Assembly (NCBI GenBank): GCA_017448795.1 | Contig: JAFSKV010000081.1 | Span: forward strand, 1-37,335 | Origin: Synergistaceae bacterium | GTDB taxonomy: Bacteria; Synergistota; Synergistia; Synergistales; Aminobacteriaceae | DNA: 37,335 nucleotides | Direction: 5' to 3' | Program-made: the position numbers and the translations under genes | Shown here: positions 14,205 to 22,697 of the stretch, one piece after another | How the letters are laid out: each line of letters begins with the position of its first letter | How positions within the stretch are numbered: position 1 is the first letter of the stretch | Notes under the pieces: model-generated | Told to the model about the DNA's origin: nothing | Seen by the model: the letters and a program-made list of their open reading frames with translations, nothing else | Database searches by the model: none

Positions 14205-16124
14205 CTAAACGTCAAGATTCTTCACCTCGTGTGCGTTGGCTATGATGAACTGCCTGCGCGGCTCTACCTTGTCGCCCATGAGAATATCGAAGTATTCATC
14301 AGCAAGAAGATTGTCATCAAGCTCAACTTTCTTGAGGATTCTGTTTGCCGGGTCCATTGTGGTTTCCCAGAGCTGCTCCGGGTTCATCTCGCCGAGTCCC
14401 TTGTAACGCTGGACGCTGACTCTTGAGGGGTCTGACGCGCTGTCGACTCTCTGGCGTAATTCGCGATCCGTGTAGCAGTAGTGAACATCCTTGCCGTACT
14501 GCACGCGGTACAAAGGGGGCTGTGCAAGGTACAGGTAGCCCTGCGCGAGAAGCTCCGGCATGTGGCGGTAAAAGAACGTCAGCAATAACGTAGATATGTG
14601 CGCTCCGTCAACGTCGGCATCTGTCATGATGATGATCTTGTGGTAGCGCAGTTTCTCCGCGTCGAACTCGTTTCCTATTCCGCATCCGAGAGCGGTTATG
14701 ATGGTCTGGATTTCCCGGTTGGCAAGCATCTTGTCCATGTGAGCCTTCTCGACGTTGAGGATTTTTCCGCGAAGGGGCAAGATAGCCTGAAATTTTCTGT
14801 CCCGTCCTTGTTTTGCCGAGCCGCCTGCTGAGTCTCCTTCGACGATGTACAGCTCTGTGTTCTCGGCTTTCTTTGACGAACAGTCGGCGAGTTTACCCGG
14901 AAGACTCATGCCTGACATTGCGCCTTTGCGGACGAGTTCGCGGGCTTTCTTTGCGGCTTCTCTTGCACGTCTGGCGCGTATGGCTTTCTCTGCTATAGGC
15001 CTGACGATTTCCGGCCTGTCCTCGAATGCTGAAATAAGCCCCTCGTAGATGAACGAGTCAACAGCTCCCCTTACCTCGCTGTTTCCGAGTTTGGTCTTTG
15101 TCTGGCCCTCAAACTGCGGCTCGCTCAGTCTCACGGACAATACACACGTCAAGCCTTCCTTAAGGTCATCGCCTGTCAGGTTCTCTTCTTTGTCGCGGAG
15201 AATCTTTCCTGCCCTCGCAAGCTCATTCAGTGCGCGCGTCATGGCCGACCTGAGTCCGGCAAGGTGAGTCCCGCCCTCGATTGTGTGTATCAGGTTGGCG
15301 TATGTGTAAACGTGTTCCTGATAGCCGTCGTTGTACTCGAAGCCGACATCAATCGCTATGTTGTCCCTAGTCCCGGAAAGCACGACAGGTTCCGGGAACA
15401 ATGGGACTCTGTCGCGGTCAATGTACTTCACGAACGCGCTTATACCGCCCTTGAAGAAGTATTCACGGGACTCGCTTGTGCGCTCGTCGACAACAGAAAT
15501 CTTCAGGCCGGGATTGAGGAACGCCAGTTCCTTGAAGCGGCTCTTGAGTGTGTCTAGTGAGTGGTGAACGTCCTCGAATATTTCACGGTCAGGCATGTAT
15601 GATATTCTCGTGCCCTGCCAGTTTGCCGGGACTCCTTCGCTCAGGTCTGTTACCGGGATTCCCCGCGCAAAACGCTGTGTCTTCTCGATGCCGTCCCGCG
15701 CAATAGTAACAACGAGCCACTCGGATAACGCGTTGACGACAGACACGCCTACTCCGTGCAATCCGCCTGATACTTTGTACGCTCCCTCGCCGAATTTTCC
15801 GCCAGCATGAAGCACAGTCAGCACGACTTCGCTTGTAGGCCTTCCGTTGTAGGGATGCGGGTCAGTGGGTATGCCGCGCCCGTTGTCCTGGACGGTGATG
15901 CTTTCGTCGGGGTGAATTGTGATGTCTATCTTGTCGCAGAACCCGGCCATTGCTTCATCTACTGAGTTGTCGACTACCTCATAGACCAGGTGATGAAGGC
16001 CGCGCGCTGATGTGTCGCCTATGTACATACCGGGACGTTTGCGGACGGCTTCGAGGCCTTCGAGGACTTTTATGCTTTCCGCGCCGTATTCCTGCGTGGG
16101 TGATGCGTTAGTGATTTCGTCCAT
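14205..16124 (-). CDS. gyrB: DNA gyrase subunit B
   Basis: 639 residues, the usual length for GyrB without the proteobacterial insertion. The GHKL ATPase domain has VYEVVDNSVDEA and DNGRGIPTD, with GGLHGVGVSVVNALS as the ATP lid. The TOPRIM domain has EGDSAGGSAKQGRDR, PLRGKILNVEKA and the metal-binding MTDADVDGAHI. The C-terminus RYKGLGEMNPEQLWETTMDP contacts GyrA. With GyrA it introduces negative supercoils using ATP. An AGGAGG (16141-16146) lies 16 bp before the ATG, a long spacing. No gyrA is present in the window. Confidence 0.97.
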   Translation of the reverse strand: MDEITNASPTQEYGAESIKVLEGLEAVRKRPGMYIGDTSARGLHHLVYEVVDNSVDEAMAGFCDKIDITIHPDESITVQDNGRGIPTDPHPYNGRPTSEVVLTVLHAGGKFGEGAYKVSGGLHGVGVSVVNALSEWLVVTIARDGIEKTQRFARGIPVTDLSEGVPANWQGTRISYMPDREIFEDVHHSLDTLKSRFKELAFLNPGLKISVVDERTSESREYFFKGGISAFVKYIDRDRVPLFPEPVVLSGTRDNIAIDVGFEYNDGYQEHVYTYANLIHTIEGGTHLAGLRSAMTRALNELARAGKILRDKEENLTGDDLKEGLTCVLSVRLSEPQFEGQTKTKLGNSEVRGAVDSFIYEGLISAFEDRPEIVRPIAEKAIRARRAREAAKKARELVRKGAMSGMSLPGKLADCSSKKAENTELYIVEGDSAGGSAKQGRDRKFQAILPLRGKILNVEKAHMDKMLANREIQTIITALGCGIGNEFDAEKLRYHKIIIMTDADVDGAHISTLLLTFFYRHMPELLAQGYLYLAQPPLYRVQYGKDVHYCYTDRELRQRVDSASDPSRVSVQRYKGLGEMNPEQLWETTMDPANRILKKVELDDNLLADEYFDILMGDKVEPRRQFIIANAHEVKNLDV

Positions 16125-16164
16125 GTGTGAAAAGTTTTTGCCTCCTGTTGGGATTTCACGGGAG

Positions 16165-16173
16165 ATTATAGCA
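16165..16173 (-). promoter_or_regulatory. Extended -10 promoter of gyrB
   Basis: TGC-TATAAT on the minus strand, about 40 bp before the gyrB ATG. It is the same extended -10 form seen before fhs and the glycosyltransferase gene. Confidence 0.6.
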
Positions 16174-16210
16174 GACTGGGGAGGAGAGGACGGACGGAAA
16201 AGGACACGGG

Positions 16211-16251
16211 CAAAAAAAAATCCCCCTCACCGTAAAAGGCAAAGGGGATTT
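16211..16251 (-). terminator. Rho-independent terminator of the proS-comB-larC operon
   Basis: An A/T-flanked stem, AATCCCC around 16219-16225 with GGGGATT at 16244-16250, is followed on the minus strand by a run of nine T. It lies 6 bp after the larC stop. Confidence 0.8.
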
Positions 16252-16256
16252 AACGC

Positions 16257-17471
16257 CTATATCTCCCGGAGTATCAGGCTTCTTGCCTCCCACATCGGGA
16301 TATTGTGGTGAACAGCAACCGCCTTCACGTCCTCATACTCAGGAATGACCCTCAAAGTTTCGCCGTCAAGCTCCGTAACCTTCACCCTGATTTTCCCCAG
16401 TGAAGTATCAGCCTCTTCAACCTTCCATTTCAGGCGCAAACGGTCATAATCCTTCAGCCTCACGCCCTGTGTTGTTGTGTTTGTGAGGATAATACGGCTC
16501 ATGTTCACGGCCTCGTCAGGTATCGTGAGACAGCAGAATTTCACGCCCGGCCTGCCCTTCTTCATGCTGATATTCTCCGTCCACACATCAAGCGCGCCAG
16601 CCTCGAATAACTTTCCGCAAACTGGCTCGTAATCCTGCGGGTTCATGTCGTCAATGTTGCACTCAATCAGCGTCAGCTTCTCGCGCACAAAGCCCCCCAT
16701 TTCCCCCGCCGTCTCAATCATCATGGCCCGGAGTGCGTTGGGCATGTCGTCTGACTCACGATTCCCGAAACCGAAGCCCGAAGCCGTGATTTTCCCGGAC
16801 GGAATATTTCCGAATCCGTCAGCAAGAATCTTCACCAGCAATGCCCCTGTGGGTGTCGTGCGTTCCATCGGTGAACCAGCCGAGAATACAGGCAGGCCGT
16901 GAAGCAGGTACTCAGCTGCAGGAGCAGGGACAGGAAGAATCCCGTGAGCGCATTTCACCGTTCCTGAACCTGTGTTGACGGTGGAACATATCACACGAGG
17001 CCAATTCAACGCCTCCATGAGTATGAACGCTCCCGTTATGTCTATGATTGAGTCGACTGCTCCGACCTCGTGGAAGTGAATCTTGTCGGGTGTCGTGCCG
17101 TGTACGTGGGCTTCAGCCTCAGCAAGCAACGAGAACGCCCGGAGAGTCTCCCGCTTCACACGCTGTGATAAGCCGCTCCCGGAAATCATGGCCTCGATGT
17201 CCGCAAGATGCCTGTGATGATGATGTTCATGTTCATGGCCGTGATGATGATCGTGTTCGTGATGGCCGTGCGTGTGAACGTCAAAATTTATCCCGGCGAG
17301 TCCGTTTCTTGTCGGCCGCTCAATGACTAGCTCATACTCTGACGGGTCAAGGGCTGTTACCTTCCTGATGCCGTCCCTGAGAATTTCCGGGTCTCTCACG
17401 AGATTCAGCAATGCCCCTATGAACATATCGCCCGATATTCCTGCGAAACAGTCAAGATAAAGTGTCTTCAC
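16257..17471 (-). CDS. larC: Nickel-pincer cofactor biosynthesis protein LarC (nickel insertion)
   Basis: The 404-residue protein starts with DCFAGISGDMFIGALL (7-22), the LarC signature. A histidine-rich stretch (about residues 66-88) is suited to nickel binding. HFHEVGAVDSIIDI and the C-terminal domain with CNIDDMNPQDYEPV and TTTQGVR follow. LarC is a CTP-dependent nickel chelatase that completes the NPN cofactor of lactate racemase and related isomerases. The LarC1 and LarC2 regions are one uninterrupted frame here. In Lactobacillus plantarum they are joined by a programmed frameshift. No larA, larB or larE is in the window. It lies 3 bp after comB. Confidence 0.94.
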   Translation of the reverse strand: MKTLYLDCFAGISGDMFIGALLNLVRDPEILRDGIRKVTALDPSEYELVIERPTRNGLAGINFDVHTHGHHEHDHHHGHEHEHHHHRHLADIEAMISGSGLSQRVKRETLRAFSLLAEAEAHVHGTTPDKIHFHEVGAVDSIIDITGAFILMEALNWPRVICSTVNTGSGTVKCAHGILPVPAPAAEYLLHGLPVFSAGSPMERTTPTGALLVKILADGFGNIPSGKITASGFGFGNRESDDMPNALRAMMIETAGEMGGFVREKLTLIECNIDDMNPQDYEPVCGKLFEAGALDVWTENISMKKGRPGVKFCCLTIPDEAVNMSRIILTNTTTQGVRLKDYDRLRLKWKVEEADTSLGKIRVKVTELDGETLRVIPEYEDVKAVAVHHNIPMWEARSLILREI

Positions 17472-17474
17472 GAG

Positions 17475-18320
17475 TCAAACCTTCTTCCTTGTGTATGCTA
17501 ATAATTCCTCGAAAGGGTCAGGCTTCTTTTCCGGCATTTTTTCCGGGACAGGCTCACGGTGATACGGCCTCGCGCTTCCTGAGACAGCCCGCAATACAGT
17601 ACGGCCTTCAGACTCTGCAAGCATAGGGACGACAGTAGACGCGTCAGTCTCACACGCAAATGATATATCCCCGCTGTAGCCTATCTGCTCAAGGTACTGC
17701 GCATGATTTGATTTCCTTACGGCAGACTCTGTGTCATTGCCCCTGTTCTGCCACAATGTGAGGGCTATTCTTGCGCTGTCTGACATGAAGACTTCACCGC
17801 GCCGTGAAAGCTCCTCAATCACAGCCCCCGCGCAAAGAGTATCTTCCCATGAGGGGCGGTGCTTCCGTCCTGAACACAGAATGCCTATCCTAGTCCCAAG
17901 AGTCAAAGCGTAATCCAGGCAGGCCGAATAGTTGCGCAGACTCACAGCTATAACAGGGCAGCCTGATGACCCGGCTTCAAGCAATGCGCCTGTCCCGTTT
18001 GTTGTCGACATCACGCCGCAGTAATGGCCTCGTATTATGTCGTACGTAAGGGCAAGAGGAGAATTGCCGAAATCGAAGCCTTCAGGGGGAATGCCGTTTA
18101 CCTCGCCCATGAGAAGGGGAAATGATCCACGCGCCTTAAGCTCATTCACGAGTTCCCGCGCAAGGTCAGGGGTTTTCACGGGGTAAAGCTCAGTGCCTCC
18201 AAGCTCAAACCATCGTGTCATGACAGTAGTAGCCCGGAGAACGTCAACCACCATCCACACGTCAGCGGAAGGAAGATAAGAGCCTTCCCCCGCGTTAAAG
18301 ACTAAATCAGCCTCGTACAT
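17475..18320 (-). CDS. comB: 2-phosphosulfolactate phosphatase family protein (ComB-like)
   Basis: Residues 1 to about 240 match the ComB family: WMVVDVLRATTVM, LLMGEVNGIPPEGFDFGNSPLAL, MSTTNGTGAL and LCSGRKHRPSWEDTLCAGAVIEEL. The characterised archaeal enzyme is Mg-dependent and removes phosphate from 2-phosphosulfolactate in coenzyme M synthesis. Bacterial members are common and their substrate is often unproven. The last 35 residues (PVPEKMPEKKPDPFEELLAYTRKKV) are a charged Pro/Lys tail beyond the usual length of about 235. AGGCGG precedes the ATG, 9 bp after the proS stop. It is the middle gene of proS-comB-larC. Confidence 0.85.
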   Translation of the reverse strand: MYEADLVFNAGEGSYLPSADVWMVVDVLRATTVMTRWFELGGTELYPVKTPDLARELVNELKARGSFPLLMGEVNGIPPEGFDFGNSPLALTYDIIRGHYCGVMSTTNGTGALLEAGSSGCPVIAVSLRNYSACLDYALTLGTRIGILCSGRKHRPSWEDTLCAGAVIEELSRRGEVFMSDSARIALTLWQNRGNDTESAVRKSNHAQYLEQIGYSGDISFACETDASTVVPMLAESEGRTVLRAVSGSARPYHREPVPEKMPEKKPDPFEELLAYTRKKV

Positions 18321-18329
18321 GAAGCCGCC

Positions 18330-19766
18330 TCAATATGCCTTCGCGAAAACCGTGAGCCTTGCGCCGTCATTGCCCGTGATTATGCATTTCCCCGTGTCAT
18401 TTCCCGGCAAGATACAGCGCGGTGTAGCTCCTGTTTCCTCGCGTATTCTGGTCTCGTCATCCTTTGTGCCGCCGAAATATGCCCGGACGAATCCGCCCTT
18501 GTCCGCAATAATTTCCTTCAGCTCCTCATAGCTGGAAGCATCGTGCGTGTTCTCGTCGCGGAAATTCTTGGCTCTGCTGAACAAGTTTGCCTGTATGTCA
18601 GCAAGCACTTTCTTCACCGTCGGGATTACCTCATCATTCTTCACGTCCATCTTCGCGCCTGTGTCTCTGCGCACGAGCCTCACAGTCCCGGCAGCAATAT
18701 CCTTCTCGCCAAGCTCAAGCCTCACGGGGACTCCTTTCTGCAGGTGGGCAAAGAATCTATCTCCCGGCCTCATGTGGAAGTCAGTATCAACCTTCGTGAA
18801 CATTCCGCCGAGTTCGTCATCAAGTTTTGCTGACAGCTCTTTTGCTTTCGGGAGAATGTCATTCGCGGCTATGCTCTCATCCTTCGAGATTGGGAGGATC
18901 GCGGCCTTTATGGGTGCGATTCGGGGCGGGATAATCAGCCCGTCATCATCAGAGTGAACCATGATAAGCGCGCCGACTGTTCTTGTTGACAGTCCCCAGC
19001 TTGTAGTCCAGCAGTAAGCAAGCTCGCCTTCCCTGTTCTGGAACTGAATCCCGAACGCCCGCGAGAAATTCTGCCCCAAGAAGTGGCTTGTCGCGGCCTG
19101 CAACGCTCTCTTGTCGCTCATCATGGCCTCGCATGTGTGAGTGTCGACGGCTCCGGGAAATCTCTCACCCGCTGTTTTCTCGCCTGCAAGCACCGGGATA
19201 GCCAGCTCCTCCTCAAGCACCTTCCTGTAAACCTCAAGCATCCTGAGCATCTCTTCACGGGCTTCCTGCTCAGTCTCATGGGCTGTGTGTCCTTCCTGCC
19301 AGAGAAATTCGGACGTTCTGAGGAAGAGGCGGGGGCGTTTCTCCCAGCGCATGACGTTGCACCACTGGTTCATGAGGACGGGCAAATCCCGCCATGATTG
19401 AATCCATTTCGCATACATGTGGCCTATGACTGTCTCGGACGTTGAGCGGACTGCTAGGGGTTCTTCGAGTTCCTCGCCGCCCGCGTGTGTTACCATCGCC
19501 AGCTCAGGGGCGAATCCTTCGACGTGTTCGGCTTCCTTCCTGAAGAATGACTCAGGGATGAGCAGGGGAAAGTATGCGTTGACGTGGCCGGTGCGCTTGA
19601 TTTCAGCGTCAAGTTTGGCCTGTATGTTCTCCCAGATTGCGTAGCCTGTAGGACGGATGACCATACAGCCCCGGACGGGCGCATAGTCCGCCAGTTCTGC
19701 CGCCTTGATTACGTCCAGATACCACTGTGAATAGTTCTCGTTTCTCGGTGTTATGTTGCGTGCCAA
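18330..19766 (-). CDS. proS: Prolyl-tRNA synthetase (type without the bacterial editing insertion)
   Basis: 478 residues, the length of the archaeal/eukaryotic-like ProRS found in some bacteria. The class II motifs are PTGYAIWENIQ (motif 1 region), RWEKRPRLFLRTSEFLWQEGHTAH (motif 2) and GALIMVHSDDDGLIIPPRIAP (leading into the anticodon-binding domain). It charges tRNA-Pro in the cytoplasm. The editing insertion between motifs 2 and 3 found in long bacterial ProRS is absent, so Ala-tRNA-Pro clearance would need a separate factor. It heads an operon with comB and larC, an odd pairing with no evident functional link. Confidence 0.96.
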   Translation of the reverse strand: MARNITPRNENYSQWYLDVIKAAELADYAPVRGCMVIRPTGYAIWENIQAKLDAEIKRTGHVNAYFPLLIPESFFRKEAEHVEGFAPELAMVTHAGGEELEEPLAVRSTSETVIGHMYAKWIQSWRDLPVLMNQWCNVMRWEKRPRLFLRTSEFLWQEGHTAHETEQEAREEMLRMLEVYRKVLEEELAIPVLAGEKTAGERFPGAVDTHTCEAMMSDKRALQAATSHFLGQNFSRAFGIQFQNREGELAYCWTTSWGLSTRTVGALIMVHSDDDGLIIPPRIAPIKAAILPISKDESIAANDILPKAKELSAKLDDELGGMFTKVDTDFHMRPGDRFFAHLQKGVPVRLELGEKDIAAGTVRLVRRDTGAKMDVKNDEVIPTVKKVLADIQANLFSRAKNFRDENTHDASSYEELKEIIADKGGFVRAYFGGTKDDETRIREETGATPRCILPGNDTGKCIITGNDGARLTVFAKAY

Positions 19767-19771
19767 TTGCG

Positions 19772-19927
19772 TTAATCCTCCTTTGTCGTCTGCCAGAATG
19801 TTCGTACTCCGTCATACTTCACGATTTCGCTGTCCTGCGTCAGGAGCGTCAGGCCTTCCTCGACTGCTAAGTTATATCAAATAGCGGCCTCCTGCAATTC
19901 CAGCTTTTTACCCTCACGCAATATCAT
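19772..19927 (-). pseudogene. Remnant of a PIN-domain (VapC-like) toxin, interrupted by an in-frame stop
   Basis: An ATG at 19925-19927 with an upstream GGAGGA opens a frame of 16 codons, then a TGA (19877-19879). The same frame continues to a TAA at 19772-19774. The second part, AVEEGLTLLTQDSE followed by YDGVRTFW, closely resembles the C-terminal beta-strand and helix of VapC-type PIN toxins (typically A-x-x-x-GLTLVT-x-D). The active-site acidic residues of the N-terminal half are missing. It appears to be the deleted scar of a toxin-antitoxin locus in the proS upstream region. Confidence 0.5.
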
Positions 19928-19952
19928 GATTATTCCTCCATTCATACAAAAA

Positions 19953-22049
19953 TCACGGCAGGGGGTAGTGGTCCCATATCGGCACCCCCAGGAAGAACCC
20001 CGTCTTAAGCTCCTCAGAACCGTACATAACCGCAAGTTTCATGTCTATGAGATTGTTCGGGAAATTCACCGCAAGCCCGACTTCCCACGGAGCATCTATC
20101 TTGTGCCAGCCCTTGTCCATAGCATAGCCCCAGCTCGCGAATATTTCCCCGGCAAGCACCCCCATCGCCGTCCTGTTCAGTATCTTCCTCACAGCTAGGT
20201 TTGCCCAGAACATTCTTTCAGCCTCAATAGGATTCGACGCGACCGAGTACAGTTCTTCCGCCGCCCCCAAATACACGGCATGACTCCTCTTGTTCATGTC
20301 GCCCTCAGCGAAGCCAAGACGCAAATACGTCCTCCAAAGGCTCGACACGTCCAAGGGCTTGAAGTAGCTCACCCTGTAATTCACCTCGTCAAAGTCAGGC
20401 CACCAGGCATTAATCTTCCACGCATAGCCCTTTGTCGGGTCTGAAGGCATGTCCAGTGTGTCATACTCCGCGAAAAATGTTATGCCCCCCGCTTCAGTGT
20501 CGTCCTTGGGCGAAATAGACTCACCGTCAACATGCTCATAAGCATAGCCGAGCCCCATGTTCACATCGCCCCACGTGAAGAGCCTTGCCGCTCCTATCGC
20601 GTACCTGTCCCAGTCCCTGAGATGGTCATCTTCCCCCGCCGGCTGCCAGTTCTGCGCGCTCAGGGTCAGCTGCCATCCGTCCATAGGCTGGGGGGCTGTC
20701 TGGTACGTTAGATCTATCCCCCACTGCTCGCCGATTTTCGCAACTCCCACAAGCGAGTCATACTCAGAAAATATGCCGTTCATTTCCCCCTTGAGATAAA
20801 GCCACCTGTTGGGATGAAGGTTAGTCGTGTAGCCGGAAATTCCCACCTTGAGCTCAGGGGATTTCCTCACGTCAATTCTCACCAGAATATCGCCCGACTC
20901 AGTCCGTCCGAGCTGGTAATCCGCCATCTCAATGCCGACTGACTCCGAAAGACGTTCGAGGCCGTCATCAATAGATTTCTGGTCTACAGGCTTGCCAACC
21001 CAGCGCAGGGTTCTCTTTCTCACAAGCTCGGCCATTTTCGGCGGAAGTCCGTGAACCTCGACATCCCCGACAATGTCACTGAGCACCCTTTCTTCCTCCT
21101 GGAGCGTGAACAGCGCGGGGCCTTTCTCTGAGAGTGCCTTTATTTCGTCAATCATGGGCATAGCAGCATCAACACCAAGAGCTATCACCTTCTCAGGGTC
21201 AACGTTGTCCAGCGTCCCAAGCCCTGACACGTCCGGCCTGAGAAGTATATCCGCCGCCTGTCCCTCCTCGTCAGTCGTCTTCCTCATGAGAATCGTCAAT
21301 GACTGGTTCAGGACATCCATGTACGAGTTTACGCCGCTGCCCATAGAGTCAGATATGTCAACCGCCACTATAGGAATGCCGGGAAAAAGCTCCCTCGCCG
21401 TGTAAACAGGAAGGTTTGAGACAATCCCCCCGTCAACAAGAAGGTGATCGTCAATCCTCCAAGGCTCGAACACCATCGGTATTGACATTGACGCTCTCAT
21501 TGCCGCCGCGAGGTTGCCTTCCTTGAGTACTACCTTCTCGCCCGTGTTTATGTCAGTCGCAACAGCCGCGTAAGGTATCGGCAGGTGGTAAAAATCCGTC
21601 TCTGTTACGTGCTTCATGAGCTGTGAAAAGTATGTGTACAGCTTATCCCCTGTCAGAAGACCCTTGGGGCCTGTCTCGTTCCCCTGCTTCTTGTAGGTCA
21701 TGAGGCTTACTGTGCTTGTTTTCGCCCGGCGGTCATTCCCTGTGAACACGAACATAGGCCCGGTGTTCTCGCTGAGAAGGCTGGGAAGGTCTAACTCCTT
21801 CAGTATCCTGTGCATATCCTGAGTAGAGTAGCCGCTCGCCCTCAATGCTCCCATCAATGCCCCCATGCTAGTGCCTACAATGCCGACAATAGGGACTCCG
21901 TTAAGCTCAAGCGTCTCCATTACCCCCAAGTGAGCGAAGCCCTTTATCCCGCCCCCGGAAAGCACAAGGACAACCCCCGCACCTGCCTGAAACGGACTCA
22001 GCGCAAGAACGGCCGCGGCAACCAAGGCATAAATCCACCGTCTGAACAT
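19953..22049 (-). CDS. Patatin-like phospholipase with POTRA and outer-membrane barrel (PlpD-like, type Vd)
   Basis: The 698-residue protein has a signal peptide (1-24) and a patatin domain with oxyanion loop SGGGIKG (31-37), nucleophile Ser61 in GTSMG, and Asp206 in DGG. A POTRA-like segment (about 345-410, VEVHGLPPKMAELVRKRTLRWVGKPVDQKSIDDGLERL) is followed by a C-terminal region of alternating amphipathic strands typical of a 16-strand Omp85-like barrel. This is the layout of PlpD-type autotransporters, which carry a phospholipase A1 to the cell surface. Length is close to PlpD (about 730). The ATG at 22049 is chosen because GGGAGGA precedes it. An earlier in-frame ATG (22091) lacks this and lies within the terminator. 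Confidence 0.88.
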   Translation of the reverse strand: MFRRWIYALVAAAVLALSPFQAGAGVVLVLSGGGIKGFAHLGVMETLELNGVPIVGIVGTSMGALMGALRASGYSTQDMHRILKELDLPSLLSENTGPMFVFTGNDRRAKTSTVSLMTYKKQGNETGPKGLLTGDKLYTYFSQLMKHVTETDFYHLPIPYAAVATDINTGEKVVLKEGNLAAAMRASMSIPMVFEPWRIDDHLLVDGGIVSNLPVYTARELFPGIPIVAVDISDSMGSGVNSYMDVLNQSLTILMRKTTDEEGQAADILLRPDVSGLGTLDNVDPEKVIALGVDAAMPMIDEIKALSEKGPALFTLQEEERVLSDIVGDVEVHGLPPKMAELVRKRTLRWVGKPVDQKSIDDGLERLSESVGIEMADYQLGRTESGDILVRIDVRKSPELKVGISGYTTNLHPNRWLYLKGEMNGIFSEYDSLVGVAKIGEQWGIDLTYQTAPQPMDGWQLTLSAQNWQPAGEDDHLRDWDRYAIGAARLFTWGDVNMGLGYAYEHVDGESISPKDDTEAGGITFFAEYDTLDMPSDPTKGYAWKINAWWPDFDEVNYRVSYFKPLDVSSLWRTYLRLGFAEGDMNKRSHAVYLGAAEELYSVASNPIEAERMFWANLAVRKILNRTAMGVLAGEIFASWGYAMDKGWHKIDAPWEVGLAVNFPNNLIDMKLAVMYGSEELKTGFFLGVPIWDHYPLP

Positions 22050-22072
22050 GTATAATTCCTCCCTGTAATGTG

Positions 22073-22106
22073 AAAAGCGGCTCCGGCCCATTCAGACCAG
22101 AACCGC
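22073..22106 (-). terminator. Rho-independent terminator of cheX
   Basis: A 10-bp stem with G-U pairs forms from GCGGTTCTGG (minus, 22106-22097) and CCGGAGCCGC (22086-22077), followed by TTTT. It separates cheX from the patatin gene. Confidence 0.72.
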
Positions 22107-22144
22107 CCGGTTATTTTCACTGTGATATGCCGGAATGCTACAGG

Positions 22145-22636
22145 CTAGTCAATCTTGAACGACAACACAAGGTAAAGCCCCCCTGAAGGCTGAAGCTCAA
22201 ACGGAAGCGTGAAGCTCCTCATGCCGTTATCCTCTTTCGTTACGTTCCTGATATTTTCCCCGACGATCAGCTGAGGCGGCGTTACGTCAACTGTACCAAG
22301 CGCACTTTGAACCAGCGCACGGCCTCCTATCATGTTAGACAGCTCACCGATTACGCTCATTGATACATCCTCGCCTAGCTGGGGCATTATCATTCCGCCT
22401 GACATGGCCTTAATGATGTTCTCGAAGCCGTCCTTGTCCAGCATGATATTCACCGTACCCCTTGAGCCTACTCCAACGACTCCGATAAGCGCGGTTGTGC
22501 AGATACTGCCGACTTTTATCCCTGGGGAAACTTTTGCTTTATTGAGGGTGATATTAAGCCCTACCTCTCGCCCTACGGAAAGAACAGCCGATGCAAAACT
22601 ATTTACCAGAGCGATTAGTTTATCGTTACCGGCCAT
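22145..22636 (-). CDS. cheX: CheX-like chemotaxis phosphatase
   Basis: The 163-residue protein has the CheC/CheX/FliY-family fold. The signature is SVIGELSNMIGGRA with Glu98 and Asn101, the pair that dephosphorylates CheY-P in this family. It is followed by a GLYLVLSF end strand. A single E-x-x-N motif fits CheX rather than CheC or FliY. It would tune signal termination at the flagellar motor, consistent with fliS and flgN in the window. A GGAGGGAG lies 11 nt before the ATG. It may also be read from a local promoter at 22692-22697. Confidence 0.85.
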   Translation of the reverse strand: MAGNDKLIALVNSFASAVLSVGREVGLNITLNKAKVSPGIKVGSICTTALIGVVGVGSRGTVNIMLDKDGFENIIKAMSGGMIMPQLGEDVSMSVIGELSNMIGGRALVQSALGTVDVTPPQLIVGENIRNVTKEDNGMRSFTLPFELQPSGGLYLVLSFKID

Positions 22637-22691
22637 CTGAATCTAATCTCCCTCCCTGTGTAAGTTATGACTTTGGAATTTGATTGCCCCT

Positions 22692-22697
22692 ATTATA
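22692..22697 (-). promoter_or_regulatory. Possible promoter of cheX
   Basis: TATAAT preceded by AGC on the minus strand, overlapping the stop of the RuvC-like gene and about 56 bp before the cheX ATG. Confidence 0.4.

Noticed and set aside
19877-19879. The in-frame TGA as a selenocysteine codon
   Set aside because: No SECIS-like hairpin was seen just downstream, and the surrounding residues match a PIN toxin, not a selenoprotein. Decay is simpler.
22050-22091. The upstream ATG at 22091 for the patatin gene
   Set aside because: It lies inside the cheX terminator stem and lacks an SD. The ATG at 22049 has GGGAGGA and begins the signal peptide.
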